From Symsagittifera roscoffensis (lineage: Eukaryota; Xenacoelomorpha; Acoela; Convolutidae): DNA of 64,000 bases. The notes beneath the pieces were generated by a model. The model did not search any database, was not told where the DNA came from, and saw only the letters and a program-made list of their open reading frames with translations. The stretch covers positions 64,114,282-64,178,281 of the forward strand of contig NC_087066.1 of the NCBI RefSeq assembly GCF_963678635.1, written 5' to 3'. The position numbers were made by a program, and so were the translations under genes. Below, in pieces: positions 10,493-21,407 of the stretch; the stretch's first letter is position 1, and each line of letters begins with the position of its first letter.

Positions 10493-10930
10493 TTGGAAAC
10501 AGAAAACGACCGAGTGGCGTTTGCAGAATTTTCTTCCAGCAATGGTTGGGATAATTATCAAATAGACAACTTTTTGGTAATGGCAATCGAGGAATCATTT
10601 GAGATTAAGAATACAATAACATTGATCGAAGATGATCTAAACGGACATATTGTGAAACTAAAAACCAATTCCGAACAATTGTTTGCTATTGCCGATTCGG
10701 GCAGCCCAATGTCTTTTCTAAACGAAGAAACCGCAAGGCGCCTCCAACAAAAGGATAAATCTGCACTGTTTAAAACCATCCTATCGGGAGACACAGCACG
10801 CAAATTAGCTTGCTATAATTGCGAAACAATTGTTCCGAAAGGAAGATTGATCATTACAATCGAGTCAGGGGGATGGCAAATCAGAGCCGCCCCATTCATC
10901 GTAGTAGATGACAAAAAAGCTTCCACAGAT
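10493..10930 (+). pseudogene. TE-1 aspartic protease domain
   Basis: An open stretch following the zinc knuckles contains AIADSGSPMSFLNEETARRL, the D-S-G active-site loop of a retropepsin followed by its usual hydrophobic residues, and later GRLIITIESGGWQI and APFIVVDD. The catalytic motif itself looks intact. The reading becomes nonsense after about 10930 and reverse transcriptase continues in another frame, so the polyprotein is broken here. In this family the protease would process gag-pol. Confidence 0.75.
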
Positions 10931-11003
10931 CGGCATCAAATTGATTCAAGAACAGAAAACAGAAAAGGTACATGCTATATAAGAACAAGAAGAGTCGGAC
11001 CCA

Positions 11004-11894
11004 GTGACAAAACAATGGTCCGAAGACAATTACGCACAATTGTGCGTACGTATCGGAAAATCCAAAAATCACACTATGAAAACACAGTTCATTGAAGAAT
11101 TTGAACCAGTTCAACAGAAGGGTAGACGCATTCCGACACACCTTCAGGAACGAGTGGAAGGAGAATTAAATAAACTGATTGAACAAAAACATATTATCAA
11201 ACTGGATAAATGTTCAGACAAACAATTCATAAGCCCAATTGTAATTACAGTGAAAAAAGTTCAAACAGTTAAACTTGCGCTGGACTCGAAGAAAATCAAT
11301 AAATTTATCCATAAAAACAAGTATCAGATGCCCAATATTGATCTACTATTGGATAACATTGCGCAGGTACTCAAAACAGACAAAACAAAGCCAACACTTT
11401 TCTCTAAACTTGATTTGATATACACAAACTCTCAAATCCCGCTGGATCGAAAAACACTTGAACAATGCAATTTCAGTTTGGTCGGTGGCAACGCAACAGG
11501 AACGTATCAATTCCAAACGTGATTTTACGGCCTCACGAGTATGCCAGCTGAATTTCAAAAAGCTGTCGACTTAACATTGACGAATTGTACGAACACGTAT
11601 GCATATCTAGATGATATACTAGTAGTCACTAAGGGAACCAAAGAAATACATCAACAGAAATTGAAAGCAGTGTTGGACAAACTTGATGAAGAAAATCTAA
11701 CAATTTCACTTGAGAGATGTAAGTTCGCTTGCAAAGAGATGGAGTGGCTAGGATTTAAAATTAACAGTGAAGGCACAACCCTACTAATTAAGAAAACCGA
11801 AGCAATAGAAAAACTGTTACTACCAAAAACATACAAACAATTTAAAGTTTTATGGGGTCAATACATCATCTCACAAGATTTATACCAAATCTAG
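11004..11894 (+). pseudogene. TE-1 reverse transcriptase, interrupted by a stop
   Basis: The first part has SPIVITVKKVQTVKLALDSK (palm and fingers) and FSKLDLIYTNSQIPL, matching the F-x-K-L-D-L block. An in-frame TGA at 11520-11522 falls where the family has R-F/Y-x-F-Y-G-L. The same frame resumes with LTSMPAEFQKAVD and the catalytic YLDDILV near 11610, then CKFACKEMEWLGFKI. A frame change near 11850 separates it from RNase H. The YxDD box is intact, but the stop and shift make the gene nonfunctional unless recoded. Confidence 0.82.
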
Positions 11895-12763
11895 CACAAA
11901 CAGCTGCAGCGTTCCGTCCATTGCTAAAAAACACAGAGAAGAAAAAACCACTTCACTGGTCATCAGAACACAACACAGCTTTCAAAAACATGCTAAAATT
12001 AGTAGCTGAAATTACTCAGAACAAACACTTTGACCAACAACTAGAGACTCGCATTGTTTGCGACGCATCGAACACCGGATTAGGAGCTGCACTAGAACAA
12101 AATTCACCAGAGGGTTGGATAGCCGTAGCGTACGCATCACTTTTTTTAAATTCCCCCGAGAAAAAATACTCGGTAAATGAACAAGAATTATTGGGAGTAG
12201 TTTGGGCAATCGAACACTTCAAATACTATCTTTATGGAAAACATTTTACAGTTATTACCAATCATCAGGCTTTAATCAGTGCATTAAACGCAAGCGAAAG
12301 ATCAAAAACAAGTCAGAGTCGACTCACACGATGGATTGATAGATTAATTCCTTTTCAATTTGATATCAAACACTTGGCGGCGAATAAAATGGGACTTATT
12401 GACTACATGTCCCGAAATCCGGTTGGATTGGCAAAACCTCCTAGTGAGTATGATGAGGAATTTGTAGTTGCATCAATAAATGCTTTCATTAACGATCTCG
12501 AACTGATTGACAACGTGATTCTAAAAAATTTGGCCAATCAGAACAAAGCACCGTATGAGCTGATCAAAAAACGCGCGGAAAACAAAGAGGTATTGAATGC
12601 CACTTCAAACACTCATAGCGCATGTGAACATTCCAAATATTCCACTCACGGTCACTTGCAAACAAGAACTTCAATTCAGTCTCACTCAAAAATCACCAAC
12701 GAACAGTCAGTTCTCTCTCAACAAAATTCTATAAAGCAAAACAAACAATTCAAAAATTGGTAA
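11852..12763 (+). pseudogene. TE-1 RNase H domain and linker
   Basis: Open for 303 codons. The start resembles the RT connection (NLAQTAAAFRPLLK, LHWSSEHNTAFKNM). Then come RIVCDASNTGLGAALEQ with the first catalytic D, YSVNEQELLGVVWAIEHFKY with the catalytic E, and FTVITNHQALISAL, where the expected T-D-H is T-N-H. The catalytic aspartate therefore appears replaced by asparagine. SRLTRWIDRLIPFQFDIKHL and DYMSRNP follow, as expected before integrase. The last about 90 residues are polar and unassigned. Confidence 0.82.
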
Positions 12764-13550
12764 ATTGCATCACTCACTCTAAAATGAGCAAACGATCAGA
12801 CACTCGCGGATTTAAAGGAGGCTTTATACCCACAGAAATGAAAAGTGCCGATACAGAGGGGAAAACTCAAAGTCAGCTACGCAGTGGCAAGGATCGTCGG
12901 ATAGAGAAGAGAGCCTGTCTGACCCAAGATGGCACAAAAGGCCACATACAAAAGGAAAGAAACTAAACACTAACTCAACAAAGCAGACTACTACGGAGGG
13001 GAACGCAAATGTTCAAGACGCAAGAGAAGTCATTAGGAAAAAGAAAATTGAAGAAACACGCCCAAAATCAAACTTTCCCAAAATCATTTTCTCAGACGAT
13101 CAGAAAAACGAAACAGCCACACGGAGAGAAAGAACTCGATAGACCAGTAAAAAACAACGTCCTGCCAAACAGAGGAAAGAGTATCCTTCAGCGCCCAAAC
13201 GGATTCGTACACGTCGTACTGTCAGACAGAGGAAAGAGCATCTTCCAGCGCTTAAACAGATTCGTGCCAAACGGAGATTGAAGTAACCTCCAGGTCTACT
13301 CAAACAAAGCTATCTGGAGAACAGCAACCAGAAAATGAGATTTGGGTGAGCCGCGTAAACCCAACAATGACTACACAAGAGGAGCAAAAACACAACGAGA
13401 TACCCCCAACGATGACGACGAATATATCACTCGAGGCCAGCCATGAAATGATCACGGAAGGACTATTAGCAACAATAGAAAAGACCACGAACACATCAGA
13501 GAGCGAAGAAGACACCCTATTGTTTCGAAGGAAACTCCAACGGGTGCTAG
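12764..13550 (+). other. TE-1 RNase H-integrase linker, degraded
   Basis: Polar, lysine- and glutamine-rich readings in several frames. A repeated block (VLPNRGKSILQRPNGFVHV and VLSDRGKSIFQRLNRFVPN at about 13161-13275) shows a short internal duplication. No domain is recognised. Confidence 0.45.
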
Positions 13551-14462
13551 GTGTACGGTTCATTGCGGCGGCGACGAAAAAAGATCGAAACCTCCGACCA
13601 CAAGAAATGGGATTGGGAGGCCATCAAAAACTCATATGGGCCTTATTGGTACAATATCAGGAATCGACTTCACGTTCGCGAAGACTGTCTCCTGATCGAT
13701 GAACGAATCGTGATACCGACGCAACTTCGGCAAACAGTGCTCGACAGCCTCCATTTGACCCATCCAGGATCGGCAGCCATGTTGGATCTATGCCAACACG
13801 CCTGGTTCCCTCACATTCATAGAACCATTTTACACATGGCGCAAAACTGCACACACTGTACAGAACAAGGTAAAAATTTAAAACCCATTATAGGAAAAAA
13901 AACACTCATTCCTTATGGAACCAGTGGTAGAACCCAACGAGGAAGTTCAGCTAGATTTCGCAGGTCCCCTCCCGGATGAATTAAGTAGGGATGCTTACAT
14001 TTTAGTCGCTATTGATAAGTAGTCTAAATTTCCTACGGCAAAGGTCGTTTCCAACACAACAGCCGATATCGCCATAAAATTCATGCAACGATATATTTCG
14101 AACAACGGCGTGCCAAGAGGGATTAAGATGCGATCAGACCCAAACATTCAGAGCAAAGAAATTCCAACTTTTTGTAACTCGAATAACATAAAACTCTTTT
14201 TCGCACCGGTTGACGACCACAGAGCAATAGGGGTAGTCGAACGAATTGTACAAACACTCAAACGCAGGCTAGCGGTGATGCGAATTGATAAAACAAACAC
14301 ATCGTATCGACTTGCTTCCGACGTAGCTGAAATAATAAAAACTTCACGGATCACGCCACACGGCGTCACAAAAGTTTCACCTTTCGAAGCACTCTTAGGC
14401 CGCAAACCGAACACTCCGCTATCAAACATCGCAACAAATACTACACCGAATAACTTAAATTG
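13551..14462 (+). pseudogene. TE-1 integrase, interrupted
   Basis: The zinc-binding N-terminal part reads LHLTHPGSAAMLDLCQHAWF and then CTHCTEQGK, the H-x3-H and C-x2-C ligands of retroviral-type integrases. The core has LDFAGPLPDE with the first catalytic D, then a TAG after VAIDK near 14021, MRSDPN with the second D, and GVVERIVQTLKRRL with the catalytic E. Stops and frame changes near 13980-14030 break it. The enzyme would insert element cDNA into the host genome. Confidence 0.8.
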
Positions 14463-15900
14463 AGAAAACGCAAAACATGCATGCTTAGATCGAAAGAACC
14501 TAGAAAAGCCGCCACTACCAGCAGAGATCATACATGACCTCCAAAGATGGTCGGAAGACGAGGTGACAGTTAAGAAAAGAAGGAAACTGAACACGCAATT
14601 ACCAAAGAATCTACAGCTTCCTAAATCTCCAATACAGCAAACAACAGGTGCACGTCATAAAGTTATAGAACTAGCCAAAGATCAACTTAATGTAGGATAC
14701 AAAGGGATACAAACAACAATAGATCCACACACTAAGAAGTAAATAGAAAAGGTGGCATGAAAAAAAATAGGATAGCAACGAAACTAAAATCTCCGAAAAC
14801 ATTTGAACAAAAATATAAGACAGTGGACGGAAAAATCTTGACATACACTCCACACACCGCTTGGGTACAATCATTTGGCAAACAACCAAGATTATTTAAA
14901 AAAAGCGGAGCAGCTTTTGTACCAAACCCTTTAATTTATGGACCTTGTAGACCATCATAGCTAAGCGATTATGTGGCTTATAAATCCGCACGGAGAAATG
15001 GACCATGTCTACGTTTTTTAGACATTAACAACCCAAACGCGCCTCAACATGCAATGTTTGAAGAAGAAGAGGCGACGGGCCTCCCGGTGAAACAGACGAA
15101 GAAGTCGAAACAACAAACTATCAGTCCCACAAAATGAAAGGCGAAAGCAACGGGAAAGCGCACCGGAGGACGACCTTCAAGACAACCTCAGAACAGAGGA
15201 ATGACTTTGGAAACAGAGGCATCAACAGAGAAGGAGAGGACAACAACGGCAGACGTGCAATCAAGTCAGGATGACAATAGTTCAACCACATCATCGGAAG
15301 ATGTGGCCCCTTTGCCGAAACGGCAGAATCAAAAGACAACCCCACCAGCAAAAGAACCCTCAAGAAGATCCACCCGGAACCGCCAATCGGCGTTGTCAAA
15401 TGCATTTGGGAATGCAATTCCAATCAACACCATACTCGACCCGAATAACACTAACAAAGCAAGTCGACGATTCGAGATAGATTCGCCACCCGAACAGGAC
15501 AAGTCTAATCATCCAAGCCTGAAAACCTTAATCAAGGAAATGGGTTTCTCGGACAAAACCCCAGAATATCAAGCGTGCCTAAAATTCATTGAAGCTATAA
15601 GCCCTAAACAGACCAAAAAGAAAGAGGAAGTGGTGAATTTAACGTCGTTAACGGATGAGGAGATGGCGGAGAACAATAACGATATTCTACTTATAAAAAG
15701 GGGGAAAAACTCAGAAACTGGATGCTGACGCAGAAATGCCAGATGATGAAGAACATACGAAGCAGGAAGACGAAATGACGAAAGAAGTAAAGGAAAAATG
15801 AATGATGTGCGCGTCCCACGGGGACGAAAAACTCAAAAACCTAAAACTAAACGGTCCCATGTGGACTTTAAAACTCAATTATCAGTTATAATTTAAATGT
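14463..15900 (+). pseudogene. TE-1 3' region with unassigned open stretches
   Basis: Between integrase and the 3' LTR are two longer readings. 14757-14960 (67 codons) includes KSPKTFEQKYKTVDGKILTY. 15201-15728 (175 codons) is rich in S, T, E, K and P, with KTLIKEMGFSDKTPEYQACL near its end. No envelope-like signal peptide or membrane span is visible. It may be a C-terminal extension of pol or a third open reading frame. I do not recognise a domain. Confidence 0.45.
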
Positions 15901-15901
15901 C

Positions 15902-15910
15902 AAGGGGGAA
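15902..15910 (+). other. TE-1 polypurine tract
   Basis: AAGGGGGAA lies directly before the 3' LTR, in the position where plus-strand DNA synthesis is primed in LTR retroelements. Confidence 0.7.
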
Positions 15911-16186
15911 TGTCATCCGGAATGGACAGACAAAACTCAGATATATATACATTGACATTTATGATTTATGTTGTTACATAAGTTTATGATGTTGAATGCC
16001 ATAAACATACATTTAGTCGGTCAATCGACCTTGAGAGATCTCATCTCGAACACAGACCGAATGAACGGTCAGAGCAAGAATAAACCTTTGCTTAAATTGG
16101 TCGTTTTATCTCGCTCCGCGTTAGTTTATCTGTTTGTCGATCCATTCGGATTCAGGAATCAAACGTTCATACATTGAGGTATGACA
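15911..16186 (+). repeat. TE-1 3' LTR
   Basis: 276 bp, the same length as the 5' LTR, with about 8 substitutions by eye and the same TGTCAT/ATGACA ends. Confidence 0.9.
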
Positions 16187-16237
16187 AAGTTTTTCGAAAG
16201 TTTTCCAAATTTTTTTTTGAAGGGTTGACTCTTTTAG

Positions 16238-16407
16238 TGCCCCGATCGCTGGAGATGTTCGTTATCACGTACCTGGACGACTACAAAATGAGGGGTGACT
16301 GGAGTCTGCAGAGAACCGACAACAACTTCGATCGGTTCCTTGTCCATGTAAACAACAACGAAAACGATGACCTCATTGCCACCGAAGTGCTCGAAATAGC
16401 TGGGAAG
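16238..16407 (+). CDS. FN3 exon 3 (N-terminal half of an FN3 domain)
   Basis: The acceptor CTCTTTTAG precedes the exon, which starts in phase 1 and ends in phase 0 at AAG|GTATGG. It encodes about 56 residues: PRSLEMFVITYLDDY, then FDRFLVHVNNNENDD, the strand C pattern of FN3 domains, and EVLEIAGK. A phase 1-0 first half followed by a phase 0-1 second half (20801-20942) is a common way for FN3 domains to be split. Only 51 bp separate the TE-1 3' LTR from this exon, so the polypyrimidine tract and branch site sit in the remaining native sequence. Confidence 0.75.
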
Positions 16408-17047
16408 GTATGGGTCTTTCTGTAGAAATATACACCGATTGTAAATAAAATGTTTGTTGAAAAGTTATACCAATTTAGCCAGATGCATAATCAGCTCGCA
16501 CTGGAGTTTCAGGGATAATAATAGATTTTGCTGGTTTTCAGAGTCGCGGCGTCTATAAATCTCAAAATTAATCCCAAATAATCAATTATAAACATATTTT
16601 TATCTTTTTTTTTGTCAATTCAATCAAACCACTCAGCCATTTCTAATCGATTGTTTTGGATTGTACACGACTCATTTTCTAAATTAGTCAAAAGTTCAAA
16701 CACGGTGCAGTTTTTTCAAAAGTTGAGTTGATTTTCCCTTTAACACCCTAACTTATCTAGCATAAGATAAAACGAAATTGACTCAGGCCGAAAAAAAAGT
16801 TATTAGGTTCAAATTCGATTAGGCCTTGAGCGCTGCAGATGATGTTTTGCAAAATACATCGAGATTATCATCTTTCAAAATCAATATAATGGGTTTCAAT
16901 GGATTGTGCTCTTACTCAAATAGTCTATTTTAATAACATTATAATTCATTTCATGGTTTATATTTGCAGCAAAAATGGTTATTATCACGATTGATCTCTT
17001 GAAAAAAAAGTTTTTATCTATGAAACTCCGATGCGCGTGATTCATAT
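16408..17047 (+). other. intron sequence, no recognised feature
   Basis: AT-rich intron sequence with no supportable feature. Confidence 0.4.
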
Positions 17048-17211
17048 AACTAGATTTAATAAACTACAGCGACACGCCAATAGGATGGAGGCATTACACT
17101 TGTTCCTTTATAATAAATATTTCTGTCATTACCTTTGTTTCAAAATATTTATTATAAAGGAGCAAGTGTAATGCCTCATTCGCGTGTCGCTGTAGTTTAT
17201 TAAATCTAGTT
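17048..17211. repeat. long hairpin (inverted repeat of about 164 bp)
   Basis: AACTAGATTTAATAAACTAC at the left is the reverse complement of the right end. Pairing continues through CAGCGACACG and, after a small internal mismatch, through AGGCATTACACTTGTTCCTT and TATAATAAATATTT, leaving a loop of about 20 bases. If transcribed, it would fold into a nearly complete stem. It is likely a small foldback or MITE-type element. No clear target duplication was seen. Confidence 0.8.
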
Positions 17212-17399
17212 AAATGGATAAGAAATATATTATTTATGAAAACAATTGTGATAATAACCCATTATTGCTCGATTTGTGAATAAAATATAAAAAAAGTTCC
17301 GCCTACCCATTGATTCCGGAGGAACAAATGTCTTGGGTGTTTATATAACACAAAATTAATTACTTCAACTGAAGTATACAGTTAGAGCCCACAACATTT

Positions 17400-18333
17400 C
17401 CCGCATCCAACTTTAGGCGTAAGTAATCGATTATAACGGATTATTATGATGATTTTTTGACTTTTGACAATTATAATCGACAAAATTAATTTTTTGACAA
17501 AATTAGGACTTTAAGGGATTTATAATTGATTTTAAGGGTGATATTTTCCAAAAGATTATAGTCCCTTTTAAACCATTTTAATTGATTTTAGTTCTTGCTA
17601 AAAACCCTTAAAATCAATTCTAATCGATTATAATCTATTATAATCTCTTATTCTGCCGAAGTTTTCCTTTATTCGAATTATATCTTATCGGTTATTATTT
17701 TTGCGTCAATAAGAAAATCTCTAAAAGAGAGATCTCTTGAATACTTTGGTTCATCTGAACACATTATTTTACCACGTAACAAAAATTTCATTGAGATCAT
17801 TTCATATGAGTGGAAAGGTTCTCGCGGTAGATGAAAAATAAATCTTCCGAAACAATCATGAAGCTAAATCAGTTTGCTGAAGTTTTGGTGTTTAAAAAAG
17901 CTTAAAATATGCATCACAAAACAACTCTAATGAGGAAGAAACGAAAAAAATAACTTTTGTATTTGAATTAATTGAAAAACTTTAAAAATATTTTCCTCAT
18001 TTTTCATAGGAACCATCGTCTACAAAAGGCATAAAATATAAGCAATTTTGATGCAACTTTGAAGACAAAAATGAACAAACAAAAGGGATTATAATCAATT
18101 ATTATTGAGTTAAATGGATTTTTGTGCAAAACTAACAAAATAGAAATTTGAATAAAAATAATGGAATAAAAATAACGATTATAATTGATTATAATTAATT
18201 ATTATTTGATTTTAAAAAAAGAGAAATTATAATCGATTATTGATTGAATAAAATTGGTTGTTTCTCAATTTTAGTGAGACTTGTACTAAAATCGTAAAAT
18301 AATCTATTGTTAACGCTTGTAACTGGATGCGGG
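17400..18333. mobile_element. non-autonomous TIR element, CCCGCATCCA family, forward copy
   Basis: 934 bp bounded by CCCGCATCCA and TGGATGCGGG. The inside is packed with variants of TAATCGATTATAATTGATTA and has no transposase. An inverted copy of the same element lies at 35776-36728, duplicated at 43147-44099, and confirms the ends. Target duplication is unclear. Confidence 0.68.
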
Positions 18334-20140
18334 TTGATTTTGGAAATGCACAATTTTATAATCATTGGATTTTTATGAAAATTAACTTGAAGACAATTAT
18401 TTTTCTGGGGAAAGCGTCTGAAAAAAAATAAGCAAAATGGAGATGAAACCTAATGTTCAGTTCTTTCTCATTGGTACTATTTTAAAACGCACAGCATTTT
18501 TAGCACAGCATTTTTAGCACAGTGAGTATTTGGCAAAAACGATAAAAATATATTTTACAACGCAACTAAAATCAGCGGTCAACGCAGGTGAATGAATTTA
18601 AAGTAGAGGTTAATTAGTTAAATAGCAACTAAAATTGTTAAGCAGCAAAGTTAATATGAAATTTAAAATGACGCAGTCGTGCATATTTTTTTTTTCATCT
18701 TTTGATGATCTACAAACGTGCGCTGAGGTGCCCAAACAAACACCCTCTGAGCTAACGTTTTTCCCTTTTTTGCTGTGGAAAACAAACTAGGAAAAAAGAC
18801 ACAAGATAAATCGATTATAATTGATTATAACTAATCATAATTTGATTTTATTTTAAAAGGGACTATAATAGATTATTAAATGATTAAAATTGTTTCTCAA
18901 ATTTAGTGAGACTTGTACTAAAATCGTAATATAATCGATTATTAACGCTTGAAACTGGATGCGGGTTGATTTTGGAAATGCACAATTTTATAATCATTGG
19001 ATTTTTATGAAAATTAACTTAAAGACAATTATTTTTCTGGGGAAAGCGTCTGAAAAAAAATAAGCAAAATGGAGATGAAACCTAATGTTCAGTTCTTTCT
19101 CAATGTTACTATTTTCAAAACGCACAGCATTTTTAGCAGAGCCTTTTAGCACAGTGAGTATTTGGCAAAAAAAGATAAAAATAAACATTGCAACGCAATT
19201 AAAATCAGCGGTCGACGCAGGTGAATGAACTTAAATTAGAGGTTAATTAGTTAAATTGCAACTAAAATTATTAAGCAGCAGAATTAATAAGAAATATAAA
19301 CTGACGCAGTCTTGCCAATTTTTGTATTTCATTTTTTGATGCTCTACAAGCGTGCGTTGAGGTGCCCAAATAAACACCCTCTGAGCTAACGTTTTTCCCT
19401 TTTTTGCTGTGGAAAACAAACTAGGAAAAAAGACAAATATAGTTTTTAAGAAAACACGAAAAGAAATAAATTAATGTCGTTTTTCAGCGTATCAAGATCA
19501 AGATAATCGATTATAATTGATTATAACTAATCATAACTTGATTTTATTTTAAAAGGGATTATAATAGATTATTAAATGATTAAAATTGTTTCTCGAATTT
19601 AGTGAGACTTGTACTAAAATCGTAATATAATCGATTATTAACGCTTGAAACTGGATGCGGGTTGTTTTTGGAAATGCACAATTTTATAATCATTGGATTT
19701 TTATGAAAATTAACTTAAAGACAATTATTTTTCTGGGGAAAGCGTCTGAAAAAAAATAAGCAAAATGGAGATGAAACCTAATGTTCAGTTCTTTCTCATT
19801 GGTACTATTTTAAAACGCACAGCATTTTTAGCACAGCATTTTTAGCACAGTGAGTATTTGGCAAAAACGATAAAAATATATTTTACAACGCAACTAAAAT
19901 CAGCGGTCAACGCAGGTGAATGAATTTAAAGTAGAGGTTAATTAGTTAAATAGCAACTAAAATTGTTAAGCAGCAAAGTTAATATGAAATTTAAAATGAC
20001 GCAGTCGTGCATATTTTTTTTATTTCATCTTTTGATGATCTACAAACGTGCGCTGAGGTGCCCAAACAAACACCCTCTGAGCTAACGTTTTTCCCTTTTC
20101 TGCTGTGAAAAAAAAACTAAGAAAAAAGACAAATATAGCC
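18260..20140 (+). repeat. three tandem copies of a 630-700-bp segment containing a TIR-element end
   Basis: The sequence from GTGAGACTTGTACTAAAATCG through GGATGCGGGTTG, CTTTCTCATTGGTACTATTT and GCCCAAACAAACACCCTCTG occurs three times, starting near 18274, 18907 and 19603 (spacings about 633 and 697). Each unit carries the 3' end of the CCCGCATCCA element plus the same flanking DNA, so this is a tandem segmental duplication and not three insertions. Units 1 and 3 are closer to each other in detail (for example CAGCATTTTTAGCACAGCAT) than to unit 2. Confidence 0.75.
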
Positions 20141-20800
20141 GGTTACTGCGCAAGGAGCACAGAAAGTTCCGACACTAGTCTTTAAGAAAACACAAAAAAA
20201 GTTAAATTAATGTCATTTTTCAGCGTGTTAAGATCAAAATATCTGACTTAAAGCTATTACTTAGGCAAAAACAATATTATTAAAATAGGCAAATTGGTCA
20301 ACAGTGTTTGCAGAAAATGACTGAACTAACAAAAAACCAAAATATATTTTTTTGAATTTTCAGAAGTTTTTGATTCCAAAAATGGCGCGCTTGAAAATTT
20401 CAAACACCAACTTTAATTGAGTACAATTTATCTTTCATGGTCAAAACTAAGCTTAAATATTCTATTATGAGCCTGCTCGGTGGCTTTATCTGCTCAAAAT
20501 TAGACTGAAAATTTAAGTTTTAAATTTCTCTTTCTCTATATTATAACCTTCTGAAATTTTGTTTCTTTCGTTCGAATTAAAACTGGAAGGGCTTTAAAAA
20601 GTTATATGACTCGGCTCAGTTGATTGATTTTTTTTGGTACCAGATTTCCTGTGGAAAACAAAAAAAAAACCTGAAACGCATCCGAATACAACGTTTTTCT
20701 CCATTTTCGTTTGTCTGAATAAAAAACCTATTGTTTATCTCAAAATCAGTTTCTCTGCTTACGTTAGTTATATTTTGTACAAGTAGTTTTTTCAATTCAG
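20141..20800 (+). other. intron sequence, no recognised feature
   Basis: AT-rich. Ends with a good acceptor (TTTTTTCAATTCAG) for the next exon. Confidence 0.45.
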
Positions 20801-20942
20801 GCCACCTCGGGATCCATTGAATTTGATATTGGTAGTCAACTATTCATTTTGGAGTTCAGAGTACAGATAATCACTGAAGTTGAATACCAAAATGCTATGT
20901 TCAGTGCAGTTTCCAGGCCCTCTCAGTTCATCATTGTACCAG
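20801..20942 (+). CDS. FN3 exon 4 (C-terminal half of the domain begun in exon 3)
   Basis: The acceptor TTCAATTCAG and donor CCAG|GTATGT are both strong. The exon runs from phase 0 to phase 1, matching exons 3 and 5. It encodes about 47 residues: ATSGSIEFDIGSQLF, then LEFRVQIITEVEYQNAMFSA (strand F region) and SRPSQFIIVPG (strand G). Together with exon 3 it makes one FN3 domain of about 104 residues, the usual size. Confidence 0.78.
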
Positions 20943-20959
20943 GTATGTCTTCTAGAGTC

Positions 20960-21235
20960 GGGTATTTAAATTTTTCCAGGGTAGGATTTTTTCAAAGATT
21001 ATTCGAGCTCTGCCAAATCACAATTAAGGCCCTATTTTGACCAAAAATACTGTGCCGCCTACAATTTTTGAAAAAAAAATAAAAAAAGTTTTCAAGATTT
21101 TTTTTTGGGTTTTGTTGCCAAAAAATGCGTTTTATTTTTCTGTGTGCGCTCTACCTTAAATTTTATATATATTATTGCCATGGGTACCTTTAGAAAAAAT
21201 TTGTGGTTCATCATATAAAAAAATTTTGTCCAAAA
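20960..21235. mobile_element. decayed hAT-like MITE fragment, family A
   Basis: The string of words GAGCTCTGCCAAATCACAAT, TGCGTTTTATTTTTCTGTGT, TATTGCCATGGGTACCTTTAG and AAAAAATTTGTGGTTC parallels the interior of the family A copies at 7318 and 8589 (GAGCTCTC..., GGCGCGCGCTCC, CCATAGGCGCCTTTAGAAAC). Terminal repeats are lost. It fills most of the 367-bp intron. Confidence 0.5.
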
Positions 21236-21309
21236 AACAGCATCAGAGCTAGTCATCTCATAATTTGTTGGCATCAAAATTATATCTTGATGACTTTGTT
21301 TCTGCTTAG

Positions 21310-21407
21310 ACCTTCCAGAGATTGTGGACTATGAAGCTACTCTGACAACCATGACAGCATACATTGATGTGTCAGCTTTCGGAATCGAGTCCAAATTTGT
21401 TGCCAAT
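21310..21407 (+). CDS. FN3 exon 5 (N-terminal half)
   Basis: A 98-bp exon after TTTCTGCTTAG, ending AAT|GTGAGC, phase 1 to phase 0. It encodes LPEIVDYEATLTTMTAYI and then DVSAFGIESKFVAN, an FN3 A-B-strand pattern. Length and phases are identical to exon c at 34483-34580 and 41853-41950, which suggests the same half-domain exon type. Reading on past the donor meets a stop 15 bases later, as expected of intron. Confidence 0.7.

Larger units (their letters stand above)
9088..16186 (+). mobile_element. TE-1: nearly full-length Ty3/Gypsy-like LTR retrotransposon, inactivated
   Basis: About 7.1 kb with paired 276-bp LTRs, a primer-binding-site-like stretch, gag with zinc knuckles, then protease, reverse transcriptase, RNase H and integrase in the Ty3/Gypsy order, and a purine tract before the 3' LTR. 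By eye the two LTRs differ at about 8 positions, so the insertion is not recent. Gag and pol are broken by stops and shifts. No convincing target duplication is visible (5' flank AAAAGAC, 3' flank AAGTTTT). The 3' LTR ends 51 bp before the FN3 exon at 16238. Confidence 0.9.

Noticed and set aside
14148-14594. A 148-codon minus-strand frame
   Set aside because: It is antisense to the TE-1 integrase core, whose plus-strand motifs are clear.
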